A DNA stretch of 28,358 nt from assembly GCA_044448905.1 (NCBI GenBank), contig JBIOHJ010000027.1, positions 1-28,358 on the forward strand, written 5' to 3'. The translations under genes and the position numbers were made by a program. Of this stretch, positions 15,561 to 22,738 are shown piece after piece. Source of the stretch: JBIOHJ01 sp044448905. GTDB taxonomy: Bacteria > Bacteroidota > Bacteroidia > AKYH767-A > OLB10. Numbering within the stretch: the stretch's first letter is position 1; the number at the start of each line of letters is the position of its first letter. Below the pieces are notes generated by a model that ran no database searches, was not told where the DNA came from, and was given only the letters and a program-made list of their open reading frames with translations.

Positions 15561-15893
15561 ATGATTTACTCAAACAAAAACATCCTGGCTGAAATCGGGG
15601 AAAATGTTAAAACCCGTCATGGCTTATCGCGCTTCCAAGGGAAAACTCCAAATGAATTTGAACTGGTGTTTTTTGAAAATGGCAGGGAGAAAATGGTGCT
15701 TGCAGAGGGCAGCGCTGCATTTATGCAGTGGACAAAAAACGAAATGCGCAATGCACCCCCCTATAACCACGGATTGCTTTCCGTACGACACAAGGGTGCC
15801 TATAAGTTTGAAGCTATTGCTGATAAAAAACATCGCAGCATTCGCGTACGCTCACCTAAAAGGCGACATGCCTTTACTTTAGTTAAGGGTTAA
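15561..15893 (+). CDS. Conserved-looking 110-residue protein of unknown function
   Basis: 110 residues starting MIYSNKNILAEIGENVKTRH. No signal peptide or membrane segment. It is soluble and basic towards the end (KHRSIRVRSPKRRHAF). A short stretch, NEFELVFFENGREKMVLAEG, looks like beta strands, and FMQWTKNEMRNAPPYNHG is helical. I do not recognise a family. The ATG is preceded by an A-rich leader, as in other Bacteroidota genes without a Shine-Dalgarno sequence. An overlapping open frame in the +1 phase is a shadow. The gene stands alone, with gaps of about 190 bp and 230 bp on either side. The upstream gap (15368-15560) shows no convincing promoter or terminator. Confidence that it is a gene is moderate. 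Confidence 0.65.
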   Translation: MIYSNKNILAEIGENVKTRHGLSRFQGKTPNEFELVFFENGREKMVLAEGSAAFMQWTKNEMRNAPPYNHGLLSVRHKGAYKFEAIADKKHRSIRVRSPKRRHAFTLVKG

Positions 15894-15915
15894 GCCTTTT
15901 CGATAACGAAAATTT

Positions 15916-15954
15916 ATTCCGGCCGGAATGAGAAAAACTGTTCCCTAATGGGAA
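15916..15954. repeat. Perfect palindrome and adjacent inverted repeat
   Basis: ATTCCGGCCGGAAT (15916-15929) is a perfect 14-bp palindrome. A TTCCC-TAAT-GGGAA inverted repeat follows at 15941-15954. Both lie just after the 110-residue gene (stop 15893). Neither is followed by a T run, so they are not a canonical terminator. Confidence 0.6.
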
Positions 15955-16123
15955 AAGTCCATCCGCCTTATTATATTTCCACAGGAAAGTCTTTTACAAT
16001 AAATTTTTATTTATTAACAGCCGGTTGTTTATTTTTTATTAATGGTTTAGGCTAAGTTTCTTTGGGGTCGTTATTTTTTTGAGAAAATTGCTAAAAATTC
16101 TGCGTCCGAAATTTATTTTATCA

Positions 16124-17122
16124 TCAGATAAATTTCTTCTCAACCAAATATTCGGCAATCTGAATTGCGTTCGTTGCCGCTCCTTTTCGCAGGTTATCCG
16201 AAACAATCCACATATTCAACGTATTTGCGTTGCTTTCATCTCTGCGCAAACGTCCTACAAAAACCTCATCCTTCCCCTGTGAGTGGATTGGCATGGGATA
16301 TTTAAAGTTGGCAATGTCATCGGTAACAACAACACCCGAAGTACCTGATAAAATATTTCTCACTTCATTTAAATCAATCCCGAAATTGTCGGGATCGAAC
16401 TCCACATTCAACGATTCGGAATGACCGCCAATAACAGGAACCCTAACCGTGGTTGCCGTAATGCGGAGTGAATCATCCCTGAGAATTTTGCGGGTTTCAT
16501 TCACCATTTTCATTTCTTCTTTGGTATAACCATTCTCAATAAAAATATCCACTTGCGGAATCACATTCATGTCAATCGGATATTTATAAGCCATTTCTCC
16601 CTGTATTCCTTTTCGCTCATTCATTAACTGGTCGAAAGCTTTTTTTCCTGTACCTGTAACGGACTGGTAGGTAGAAACAACAATTCGTTTGATTTTATAT
16701 TTTTTGTGAAGGGGATTCAATACCATCACCATTTGAATGGTTGAACAATTAGGATTAGCAATAATTTTATCTTCTTTCGTAAGTACATCAGCATTAATTT
16801 CCGGCACAATTAATTTTTTATCGGGATGCATCCTCCATGCAGATGAATTATCAATAACGGTTGTTCCCGCCTCAGCAAATTTTGGCGCCCATTCCAAAGA
16901 TGTATTTCCTCCTGCAGAAAACAAAGCCAGATTCGGTTTTTGTTTTACCGTATCTCCGCAACTTTGAACTTTGAACTTTGAACCTTTGAACACCACTTCT
17001 TTCCCCACAGACTTTTCTGAAGCTACCGGGATAAATTCCGATATCGGAAAATTTCTCTCCTCAAGTATTTTCATCATCGTGGAACCCACTAATCCTGTGG
17101 CCCCTACTAAAGCAATTTTCAT
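16124..17122 (-). CDS. asd: Aspartate-semialdehyde dehydrogenase
   Basis: 332 residues, a normal length. It reduces L-4-aspartyl phosphate to L-aspartate 4-semialdehyde with NADPH, feeding lysine, diaminopimelate, threonine and methionine synthesis. Visible features are the NADP-binding MKIALVGATGLVGSTMM, the conserved SAGGNTS (69-75), SSAWRMHPD, the catalytic-cysteine motif IIANPNCSTIQMV (Cys126), the YQSVTGTGKKA loop (Gln153), and TTVRVPVIGGHSES with the active-site His234. The gene follows the propeller T9SS gene by only 12 bp, an unexpected partner for an amino-acid gene. Codons near 47-55 contain a 7-bp tandem repeat (see findings). Confidence 0.97.
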   Translation of the reverse strand: MKIALVGATGLVGSTMMKILEERNFPISEFIPVASEKSVGKEVVFKGSKFKVQSCGDTVKQKPNLALFSAGGNTSLEWAPKFAEAGTTVIDNSSAWRMHPDKKLIVPEINADVLTKEDKIIANPNCSTIQMVMVLNPLHKKYKIKRIVVSTYQSVTGTGKKAFDQLMNERKGIQGEMAYKYPIDMNVIPQVDIFIENGYTKEEMKMVNETRKILRDDSLRITATTVRVPVIGGHSESLNVEFDPDNFGIDLNEVRNILSGTSGVVVTDDIANFKYPMPIHSQGKDEVFVGRLRRDESNANTLNMWIVSDNLRKGAATNAIQIAEYLVEKKFI

Positions 17123-17134
17123 AAAGTAATTTCT

Positions 17135-18385
17135 TTAACCTGCTTTAACAATTTTCTTCGTCAGCAATTTGCCATCGGAAGTTTGCATGCGAAGAAAATA
17201 AATTCCGGCCGAAAGTTTGCTGACATCAGCCGAATAATTTCCGGCAGAAGTTTCACTAAAAATAATTACCTGGTGTTTTCCGGTTATATCAGTCACCTTC
17301 ACACTTTCAAATTTTGAATAGGGATAAAAAATGGTTAAACAATCTTTTGCCGGTTGTGGAAAAACTATCGGTTTAGAAAACAAACTGACTTCAGGAAGTT
17401 TCGTTAACAGCGATTCATCCAATCTAACTAATCCCCCTACCTGTGTGCCTATCCATAAAATTCCGTTTTCATCCGCTTCAATGCACTGTGCCCAATAGTC
17501 GGGAAAAACAGAATTTGATGGATCATAATTGTTAAATGCAACTCCGGTTTTTCTGACAATTCCTACATCATACGTTCCTACCCAAATCCTATCGGGGTTT
17601 GCAAGCGGCTGCATGCATATTGTACTCGAAGTTGGCATGCCGGATGTAAACTGGTTATAAACATTCCATGTAGTTGCACCCGGGTGTGCAACTAAACCGT
17701 TAGCTGGAGTAGCCATCCATTCCAATCCATTATTATCTACATCAACATCATATTGTGTATTATCGGGAATACCCGAACCGTTAGGAATGGTGTAGAGCGT
17801 CCACAAAGTATCAACAATTTTTAAAAAACCGCCATTAAGTGTTCCGATTCTGAAAATATTGTTTGTGTCAATATCAATGTGTGTGATGTTGTCGGATAAA
17901 GTAAAAACCGAATTTGATAAATCGTAAATTGTCCATACGGCATCATCATATTTGACCAATCCCATAATGGTTCCTATCCATTTATTTCCCGCAGTGTCGA
18001 AAGCAATTGTTTTGATATAATCGTCAGGCAATGGGGAGTTGGCTGAATTAAAAACAGTCCAGCTTATACCATCATATTTTACTAAACCTCCTAAAAAAGT
18101 TCCTATCCATTTATTATTAAAGCGGTCAATGGCAACAGAGCGGATAGCATTATCAGGCAATCCTGAATTGGAAGTATTATAAATTGTCCAGTTGGTATCA
18201 TCAAATGTTGCAAGCCCGAAATCCGTGCCAATCCATTTTAAACCCGAAGTATCAAAGGCAACGCAACGAACAGAATTTTCGGGAAGCGGACTGTTTGAAG
18301 TATTGTAAATTGTAAACGGGCTCTGTGAAAACAGAGGTTCGGAAAAATGAATGGATAAAATTAAGAATATAATTTTTTTATTCAT
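17135..18385 (-). CDS. T9SS protein with two-component-regulator-type propeller repeats
   Basis: 416 residues from ATG 18383-18385. An in-frame TTG at 18445 would add 20 residues upstream of a good signal peptide, so it is rejected. The signal peptide is about 20 residues (MNKKIIFLILSIHFSEPLFS). Seven repeats of about 42 residues follow, each with the pattern WTIYNTSNSxLPDN, then VAxDxxGNKWIGT, then GLVKYDD. These are the Reg_prop type found in the sensor part of Bacteroidota hybrid histidine kinases. Here the repeats stand alone and end in a T9SS type A sorting domain (IVFPQPAKDCLTIFYPYS to LSAGIYFLRMQTSDGK...KKIVKAG). It is divergent from an orphan NarL-type response regulator and 12 bp upstream of asd. 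A surface ligand-binding or glycan-related role is possible but unproven. Confidence 0.88.
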   Translation of the reverse strand: MNKKIIFLILSIHFSEPLFSQSPFTIYNTSNSPLPENSVRCVAFDTSGLKWIGTDFGLATFDDTNWTIYNTSNSGLPDNAIRSVAIDRFNNKWIGTFLGGLVKYDGISWTVFNSANSPLPDDYIKTIAFDTAGNKWIGTIMGLVKYDDAVWTIYDLSNSVFTLSDNITHIDIDTNNIFRIGTLNGGFLKIVDTLWTLYTIPNGSGIPDNTQYDVDVDNNGLEWMATPANGLVAHPGATTWNVYNQFTSGMPTSSTICMQPLANPDRIWVGTYDVGIVRKTGVAFNNYDPSNSVFPDYWAQCIEADENGILWIGTQVGGLVRLDESLLTKLPEVSLFSKPIVFPQPAKDCLTIFYPYSKFESVKVTDITGKHQVIIFSETSAGNYSADVSKLSAGIYFLRMQTSDGKLLTKKIVKAG

Positions 18386-18409
18386 CGTTAAACAACAAGA
18401 GTACCGATA

Positions 18410-18417
18410 CAAAGGTA
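18410..18417 (-). promoter_or_regulatory. -7 box for the propeller T9SS-asd transcript
   Basis: TACCTTTG (minus strand) fits TAnnTTTG exactly and lies about 24 bp upstream of ATG 18385. A TTG appears 25 bp further upstream, slightly too far for a standard -33 element. Confidence 0.5.
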
Positions 18418-18490
18418 CAGCACTCTTGTTTAATTGCTGCTCCAATCATATTTCATACTTTTGTTCGATACCAATTATAAATTTATATTT

Positions 18491-18498
18491 TAAATTTG
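18491..18498 (+). promoter_or_regulatory. -7 box immediately upstream of the response regulator gene
   Basis: TAAATTTG fits TAnnTTTG and ends only 7 bp before ATG 18506. A TTTG at 18460-18463 is 27 bp upstream, longer than usual. If used, transcription would begin at or beside the start codon. Confidence 0.45.
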
Positions 18499-18505
18499 TG
18501 AAATA

Positions 18506-19165
18506 ATGACCACAACCGAAACCAATAAAAGAAAAATTAAAGTGATGATTATTGAAGATCATCACGACATCAGGCAGGGCATGACGTTCCTGATTAATAA
18601 CGAAGCCGATTTTAAAGCCTTTCCATTTTCAAAAGCTGAAGACGCATTAAAAACCCTGGACTTTGATCTTCCCGATATTGTGTTGATGGACATAAATCTT
18701 CCGGGAATTGACGGAATTGAAACCACGCGCCTTATCAAGCAAAAATTTCCCAAAATCCAGATAATGATGTGCACAGTTTATGAGGATGATGATAAAATTT
18801 TTAAGGCGCTGGCGGCAGGAGCAAATGGCTATATTTTAAAACGTGCTGCGGCTGATACCTTGCTCGATTCGGTGCGCGATCTTTTAAACGGGGGCTCACC
18901 CATGAGCACTACTATTGCCCGAAAGGTAACTCAGTATTTTCAAGCACATTCTCAGGTGAGTCCTGAAAATGCTTTACTTACTTCACGTGAAAACGAAATT
19001 CTTGATTTGCTTTCAGAGGGCTACCGCAATAAGGAAATTGCCGATAAACTATTTGTGAGCGTAAATACCATACGAACTCACATTTACCATATTTATGAAA
19101 AGTTGCACGTGCAGAACCGAGTTGAAGCGCTTAATAAAACCGGTCGTAAAGGAAACAGGTTTTAA
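18506..19165 (+). CDS. NarL/FixJ-family response regulator (orphan)
   Basis: 219 residues. The receiver domain spans about 11-125: VMIIEDHHDIRQGM, phosphoacceptor Asp62 in IVLMDINLPGIDG, Thr90 in IMMCTVYEDDD, and Lys112 in GYILKR. After a linker of about 30 residues comes a LuxR-type helix-turn-helix at about 156-210 (LTSRENEILDLLSEGYRNKE, then IADKLFVSVNTIRTHIYHIY), so it should bind DNA as a phosphorylation-controlled dimer. No histidine kinase is encoded in the window. It is divergent from the T9SS propeller gene, with 120 bp between the two start codons, and may control it (inference). A stem-loop at 19317-19350 lies downstream of the gene. Confidence 0.95.
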   Translation: MTTTETNKRKIKVMIIEDHHDIRQGMTFLINNEADFKAFPFSKAEDALKTLDFDLPDIVLMDINLPGIDGIETTRLIKQKFPKIQIMMCTVYEDDDKIFKALAAGANGYILKRAAADTLLDSVRDLLNGGSPMSTTIARKVTQYFQAHSQVSPENALLTSRENEILDLLSEGYRNKEIADKLFVSVNTIRTHIYHIYEKLHVQNRVEALNKTGRKGNRF

Positions 19166-19316
19166 TTTCAGACTTTGAGGGGCTAAAACCTATTTTCAAA
19201 ATCATGCTATTTACGTATTGCAGGGTATATAGAAAAACTCAACTTTTGCTTCGTGGTTTTTAATGTGGTTTAATTAATTTCCTCAAAAAGGTTATACTTT
19301 TCTTTCTTTCCTACAG

Positions 19317-19350
19317 CCTGCAGATGACTTCTCTTCTGCAGGTTGTTGTT
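19317..19350 (+). terminator. Stem-loop, possible terminator after the response regulator
   Basis: A perfect 8-bp stem (CCTGCAGA with TCTGCAGG) with a 10-nt loop is followed by TTGTTGTTTT. It lies about 150 bp after the stop at 19165 and just before the convergent anmK gene ends at 19361. The T run is interrupted, so this is less certain than the others. Confidence 0.55.
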
Positions 19351-19360
19351 TTATGGAGGT

Positions 19361-20440
19361 TTATGATTCTGAATAAATTGCTCCACCCGAATGATCATGC
19401 ATTGCACCGGTAACCGATTTAAGAATGTTTATTTCATTATTCATTCTCAAAACACCAAGAAAAGCAAATACTAACGCTTCCTTAAAGTCAATTATTTTTT
19501 TTAGTGGGATAATCACTTGAGCCCTGGTTTTTTCAGCTATACATTGAATTAAAAAGTCGTTATGCGCACCACCACCGGTTACTAATATTTTTTTTGCAGT
19601 GATATTTTTACTGCCCGATTGATTATTTACTACAGATGAAATTTGTTTAGCAATATGTTCGGTGACAGTTCTCAAACGATCAGGCAATTTAATTTTTGAT
19701 TTTTTTAACACCGTTTTGAAATTGTGCTCATACCATTCTTTTCCGAGCGATTTAGGTGGAGGAATACGATAAAACTCCAATGTGTTTAATTTTTCCAGTA
19801 ACTTCGAATTTATTTTTCCTTTCGAAGAAAGTTTACCCTTATTATCAAAATCGAAACCGGCTTCGTTTGCCAGATCATTTAATGCCATGTTTACGGGGCA
19901 AATATCAAATGCAATTCTTTGCTTTCTTTTTTCGAATGAAATATTGGCAATACCTCCGAGGTTAAGGCAATAATCATATTCACTAAATAGTAAACGGTCG
20001 CCAACCGGAACCAAAGGCGCTCCCTGTCCTTTCAGCGCAAGATCCCGGCTCCTGAAATCGCAAACTGTTTTTATACCTGTTATGGCAGCTATTTGTGTGC
20101 CGTCCCCAATCTGCGAGGTAAATCCATTCTCAGGTTGGTGAAAAACAGTATGCCCGTGAGAACTTATCAAGTCAGGTTTAATTTTATATTTCTTAATAAA
20201 CTTATTAATCAGTTCTCCAAAATACTTTCCCAACTGTGTATGTGTTTTTACAAAAGTCTCCGCATCGGATTTGTGGAGATTTGCCAACCGGTTTTTCCAT
20301 TGGTAATTGTATTGAATAGTTTCGGCATGTAAAATTTTATATTTCCATAAGCCTGATTTTTTTTGAAAAACGCAATAGGCGATATCCACTCCATCGAGCG
20401 AAGTGCCCGACATCAACCCTATGGTTTTATACTCTTTCAT
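19361..20440 (-). CDS. anmK: Anhydro-N-acetylmuramic acid kinase
   Basis: 359 residues. AnmK opens the 1,6-anhydro ring of anhMurNAc and phosphorylates it to MurNAc-6-phosphate, in the cytoplasm, during peptidoglycan recycling. Visible features are the N-terminal IGLMSGTSLDGVDIAY, ISSHGHTVFHQP, the IGDGTQIAAITGIKTVCDFR block with APLVPVGD, LNLGGIANISFE, and the C-terminal phosphate-binding LVTGGGAHNDFLI. In E. coli-type enzymes the motif GPGNMLMD carries a catalytic Asp. Here the aligned text is CPVNMALND, so an Asn (188) seems to take that place, with Asp189 next to it. The start (ATG 20438-20440) overlaps the stop of the MFS gene by 4 bp, so the two are translationally coupled. Confidence 0.93.
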   Translation of the reverse strand: MKEYKTIGLMSGTSLDGVDIAYCVFQKKSGLWKYKILHAETIQYNYQWKNRLANLHKSDAETFVKTHTQLGKYFGELINKFIKKYKIKPDLISSHGHTVFHQPENGFTSQIGDGTQIAAITGIKTVCDFRSRDLALKGQGAPLVPVGDRLLFSEYDYCLNLGGIANISFEKRKQRIAFDICPVNMALNDLANEAGFDFDNKGKLSSKGKINSKLLEKLNTLEFYRIPPPKSLGKEWYEHNFKTVLKKSKIKLPDRLRTVTEHIAKQISSVVNNQSGSKNITAKKILVTGGGAHNDFLIQCIAEKTRAQVIIPLKKIIDFKEALVFAFLGVLRMNNEINILKSVTGAMHDHSGGAIYSES

Positions 20441-21699
20441 TCAGCCAGGTCAGTTTTTTCGAGATGCAATTTTTTTAGTGAAGGAGCCAGCCTGAGTGCG
20501 CCAAACACAACAAGCAATGTCATTGCCCCTCCGAAAATTACCGAGGGAATTAGCCCCATAATTTTTGCAGTAAGCCCCGATTCAAACGCGCCAATTTCGT
20601 TTGAAGCACCAATAAAAATGCTGTTGACAGACGAAACCCTTCCTCTCATTTCATCTGGGGTAAATGTTTGGATAATGGTATGACGGATCACCACGCTTAC
20701 TGCATCAAACATTCCGCTTAACAAAAGAAGCACAAACGAAAGGATAAAATTTTGTGATAACGCAAAGGTTATCATGCACAATCCAAACAATGCCACATTT
20801 ACTAAAAGTGTTTTTCCGGAATTTCTTAGTGGCGGATAATAGGCAAGCACAACAGTCATGATTACAGCTCCAAGAGCAGGAGCTGCCCTCAGGTATCCCA
20901 GCCCTTCGGGGCCTGCATGTAAAACCTGGTCGGCAAAAACAGGCAGCATGGCAACAGCACCGCCAAAAAGCACGGCAAATAAATCAAGCGAAATAGCTGA
21001 TACAATAATTTTATTTTTAAAAACAAATTTTATTCCGGCAGCCAGGCTTTCCATCATTGATTCATCTTTCACTCTGCGTGCATCATGCTTATCGGAAATC
21101 AACAGGTAAAAAACAATGGATGCTGCCATCATGATAAAAGCAATAAACGAAGTGATGCTTCCGCCAAGCCACACATAAAAAATTCCACCCATTGCCGGAC
21201 CCGCAACAGCGCCAAGCTGCCACATGCTGCTGCTCCATGTTGCCGCATTGGCAAATATATTCCTGGGAATAAGCTGCGATGCAAAAGATGTTACAGCCGG
21301 TGCTAAAAATCCTCTTGCCACTCCAATAACAAATACAATTACAAAAACAGGAGCTGTGCCATACTCATAAATTTTTTTCAAGCCTTCACTGGTAAGCCAT
21401 GTTTGAAACAATGCCACTGCCATGAGCAAACAAATTAAAAGCAGTATAATTTTTCTGCGGCTGAATTTATCGGCAAAATGCCCTCCGAACAACGAAACAA
21501 AAATAATGGGCAGCGCTTCAATCAAGCCCATGAAGCCAAGCGTCCACGGGTCGCGCGTATATTCATACGCCATCCAGTTTATTACCAGGGCCTGAACCTG
21601 GAAAGCAAGAGTAAGTGTTAAACGGGCAGCAATAAAAAAACGGTATTCTTTAAACCGGAGGGAGGAATATGGATCGTATCGGGATGAACTGCCTTGCAT
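20437..21699 (-). CDS. MFS transporter (MFS_3/EntS-like), coupled to anmK
   Basis: 420 residues from ATG 21697-21699. An in-frame TTG seven codons upstream is unlikely because it lies in the terminator stem of the preceding gene. About twelve hydrophobic segments are visible. The first cytoplasmic loop carries the MFS motif A (GGHFADKFSRRKIILL, about residues 70-85). The N-terminal layout (RFKEYRFFIAARLTLTLAFQ, then INWMAYEYTRDPWTLGFMGL) is like the MFS_3 group that contains EntS and other exporters. The substrate cannot be read from sequence. The ATGA overlap with anmK suggests a link to peptidoglycan recycling, such as uptake or release of a muropeptide sugar, but that is inference, and AmpG-type permeases look different. 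Confidence 0.85.
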   Translation of the reverse strand: MQGSSSRYDPYSSLRFKEYRFFIAARLTLTLAFQVQALVINWMAYEYTRDPWTLGFMGLIEALPIIFVSLFGGHFADKFSRRKIILLLICLLMAVALFQTWLTSEGLKKIYEYGTAPVFVIVFVIGVARGFLAPAVTSFASQLIPRNIFANAATWSSSMWQLGAVAGPAMGGIFYVWLGGSITSFIAFIMMAASIVFYLLISDKHDARRVKDESMMESLAAGIKFVFKNKIIVSAISLDLFAVLFGGAVAMLPVFADQVLHAGPEGLGYLRAAPALGAVIMTVVLAYYPPLRNSGKTLLVNVALFGLCMITFALSQNFILSFVLLLLSGMFDAVSVVIRHTIIQTFTPDEMRGRVSSVNSIFIGASNEIGAFESGLTAKIMGLIPSVIFGGAMTLLVVFGALRLAPSLKKLHLEKTDLAE

Positions 21700-21717
21700 A
21701 AAACATTGTAAAAGTAA

Positions 21718-21752
21718 CAAAGGCTTGTTTCTTTTCTTGAAACAAGCCTTTG
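21718..21752 (-). terminator. Strong stem-loop after the DUF2795 gene
   Basis: A perfect 14-bp inverted repeat (CAAAGGCTTGTTTC with GAAACAAGCCTTTG) with a 7-nt loop. Read on the minus strand it follows the DUF2795 stop (21775) and is trailed by TTACTTTTAC. It separates that gene from the MFS-anmK pair. Confidence 0.82.
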
Positions 21753-21774
21753 CAGAAAATATTAAAACAGGAAG

Positions 21775-21996
21775 TTAATATTCATCTTCGTTAAAGAAGA
21801 AATCGTCTTTAGTGGGATAATCGGGCCAAATCTCCTCGATATTTTCATAGGCTTCGCCTTCGTCTTCAAGCTCCTGTAAATTCTCAATCACCTCAAGCGG
21901 GGCTCCCGACCGGATTGCATAATCAATTAATTCGTCTTTGGTAGCAGGCCAGGGGGCATCTTCGAGGTGTTGCGCAAGTTCTAAAGTCCAATACAT
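21775..21996 (-). CDS. DUF2795 family protein
   Basis: 73 residues, very acidic towards the end. The diagnostic stretch is PWPATKDELIDYAIRSGAPL followed by EVIENLQELEDEGEAYENIE. I recognise it as the DUF2795 family, short proteins conserved across Bacteroidota and other phyla, of unknown function. The family's N-terminal part is normally helical, and the C-terminal part here (IWPDYPTKDDFFFNEDEY) is highly charged. The gene has its own promoter-like sequence (22044-22076) and a strong terminator, so it appears to be a single-gene transcript placed between the adenosyltransferase and the MFS-anmK pair. Confidence 0.93.
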   Translation of the reverse strand: MYWTLELAQHLEDAPWPATKDELIDYAIRSGAPLEVIENLQELEDEGEAYENIEEIWPDYPTKDDFFFNEDEY

Positions 21997-22043
21997 ACAG
22001 CAGGGTTTTAGTTGGTCAGATTAACATTCTTAAAAAAGGGGTG

Positions 22044-22076
22044 CAAAAGTATATAAATAAGATTCGAAAAAACAAA
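22044..22076 (-). promoter_or_regulatory. Promoter of the DUF2795 gene, both boxes present
   Basis: On the minus strand TTTG (22076-22073) is followed after 21 bp by TACTTTTG (22051-22044), matching the Bacteroidota pair TTTG and TAnnTTTG. The start codon is 47 bp downstream of the -7 box. It is the best promoter match in the window. Confidence 0.75.
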
Positions 22077-22160
22077 TGCTTTGAAAAAGAGATTTAAGCG
22101 TGCGAAAGTAAAGTTAAACGTGAGAAGGAGAGTAGAGGTAGGATGTTGAACGACAAAAAT

Positions 22161-22712
22161 TTACATTCGCGGCTTCCACTCTGTTTCAGAAGCATTAAAA
22201 TGTTTCCCGATAAAGCGGGCCAAGACAAATAAAAAATCGGAGAGGCGATTGAGATACTTTATTATTTTTTCATCAACAAAGCTTTCTGCAGCAAGCGCAA
22301 TAATTAACCTTTCAGCTCTCCGGCAAACACAACGTGCAATATGGCAATAAGAAACCACGGTATTTCCTCCGGGAAGAATAAATGACTTCAGTTCGGAAAG
22401 CTGTTCGTTCATTTTATCAATTTTATTTTCGAGAAATAAAATATCTTCTTCTTTTAAATCCGGAATTTTCATTCGCGATTTTTCAGGATCAGAGGCAAGA
22501 GAGCTTCCGATGGTAAATAACCTATCCTGAATTTCTTTTAAAATATTTATCCCCTCCAAAGGAATTTGCTGGTCACGGATTAAGCCAACCCAGGAATTCA
22601 ATTCATCAACGGTTCCATACGTTTCAATGCGAAGATGATTTTTTGAAACACGTGTTCCGCCAATAAGTGATGTTTGCCCTTTGTCGCCTGTTTTGGTGTA
22701 GATTTTAGCCAC
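22161..22712 (-). CDS. Cob(I)yrinic acid a,c-diamide adenosyltransferase, PduO type, GTG start
   Basis: 183 residues. It attaches the 5'-deoxyadenosyl group of ATP to reduced cobalamin, yielding adenosylcobalamin. The family's ATP-binding head is KIYTKTGDKGQTSLIGGTRV at the N-terminus. Further conserved segments are TYGTVDELNSWVG (31-43), SFILPGGN (110-117), CHIARCVCRRAERL (123-136) and YLNRLSDFLFVLARF (153-167). The start is GTG at 22710-22712, chosen because the motif begins at the second residue. It follows the ABC ATPase gene by 26 bp and may be co-transcribed with it, though the functions are not obviously linked. No other cobalamin gene and no recognisable cobalamin riboswitch is seen. 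Confidence 0.95.
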   Translation of the reverse strand: MAKIYTKTGDKGQTSLIGGTRVSKNHLRIETYGTVDELNSWVGLIRDQQIPLEGINILKEIQDRLFTIGSSLASDPEKSRMKIPDLKEEDILFLENKIDKMNEQLSELKSFILPGGNTVVSYCHIARCVCRRAERLIIALAAESFVDEKIIKYLNRLSDFLFVLARFIGKHFNASETEWKPRM

Positions 22713-22738
22713 AGATTCTCAAATTATTTTAGAGAGAA

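Noticed and set aside
15604..15882. Second plus-strand frame overlapping the 110-residue gene
   Set aside because: It overlaps almost completely, starts inside the other gene, and has a less coherent composition.
18386..18445. Longer start for the propeller protein at an in-frame TTG
   Set aside because: It would place 20 polar residues ahead of a good signal peptide and would span the -7 promoter box.
20437..21699. AmpG muropeptide permease
   Set aside because: The N-terminal pattern and motif A region resemble the EntS/MFS_3 group rather than AmpG, and the gene context alone is not enough.
22713..22738. Cobalamin riboswitch upstream of the adenosyltransferase
   Set aside because: Only 26 bp separate it from the ABC gene, too short for the element, and no B12-box-like sequence was seen.
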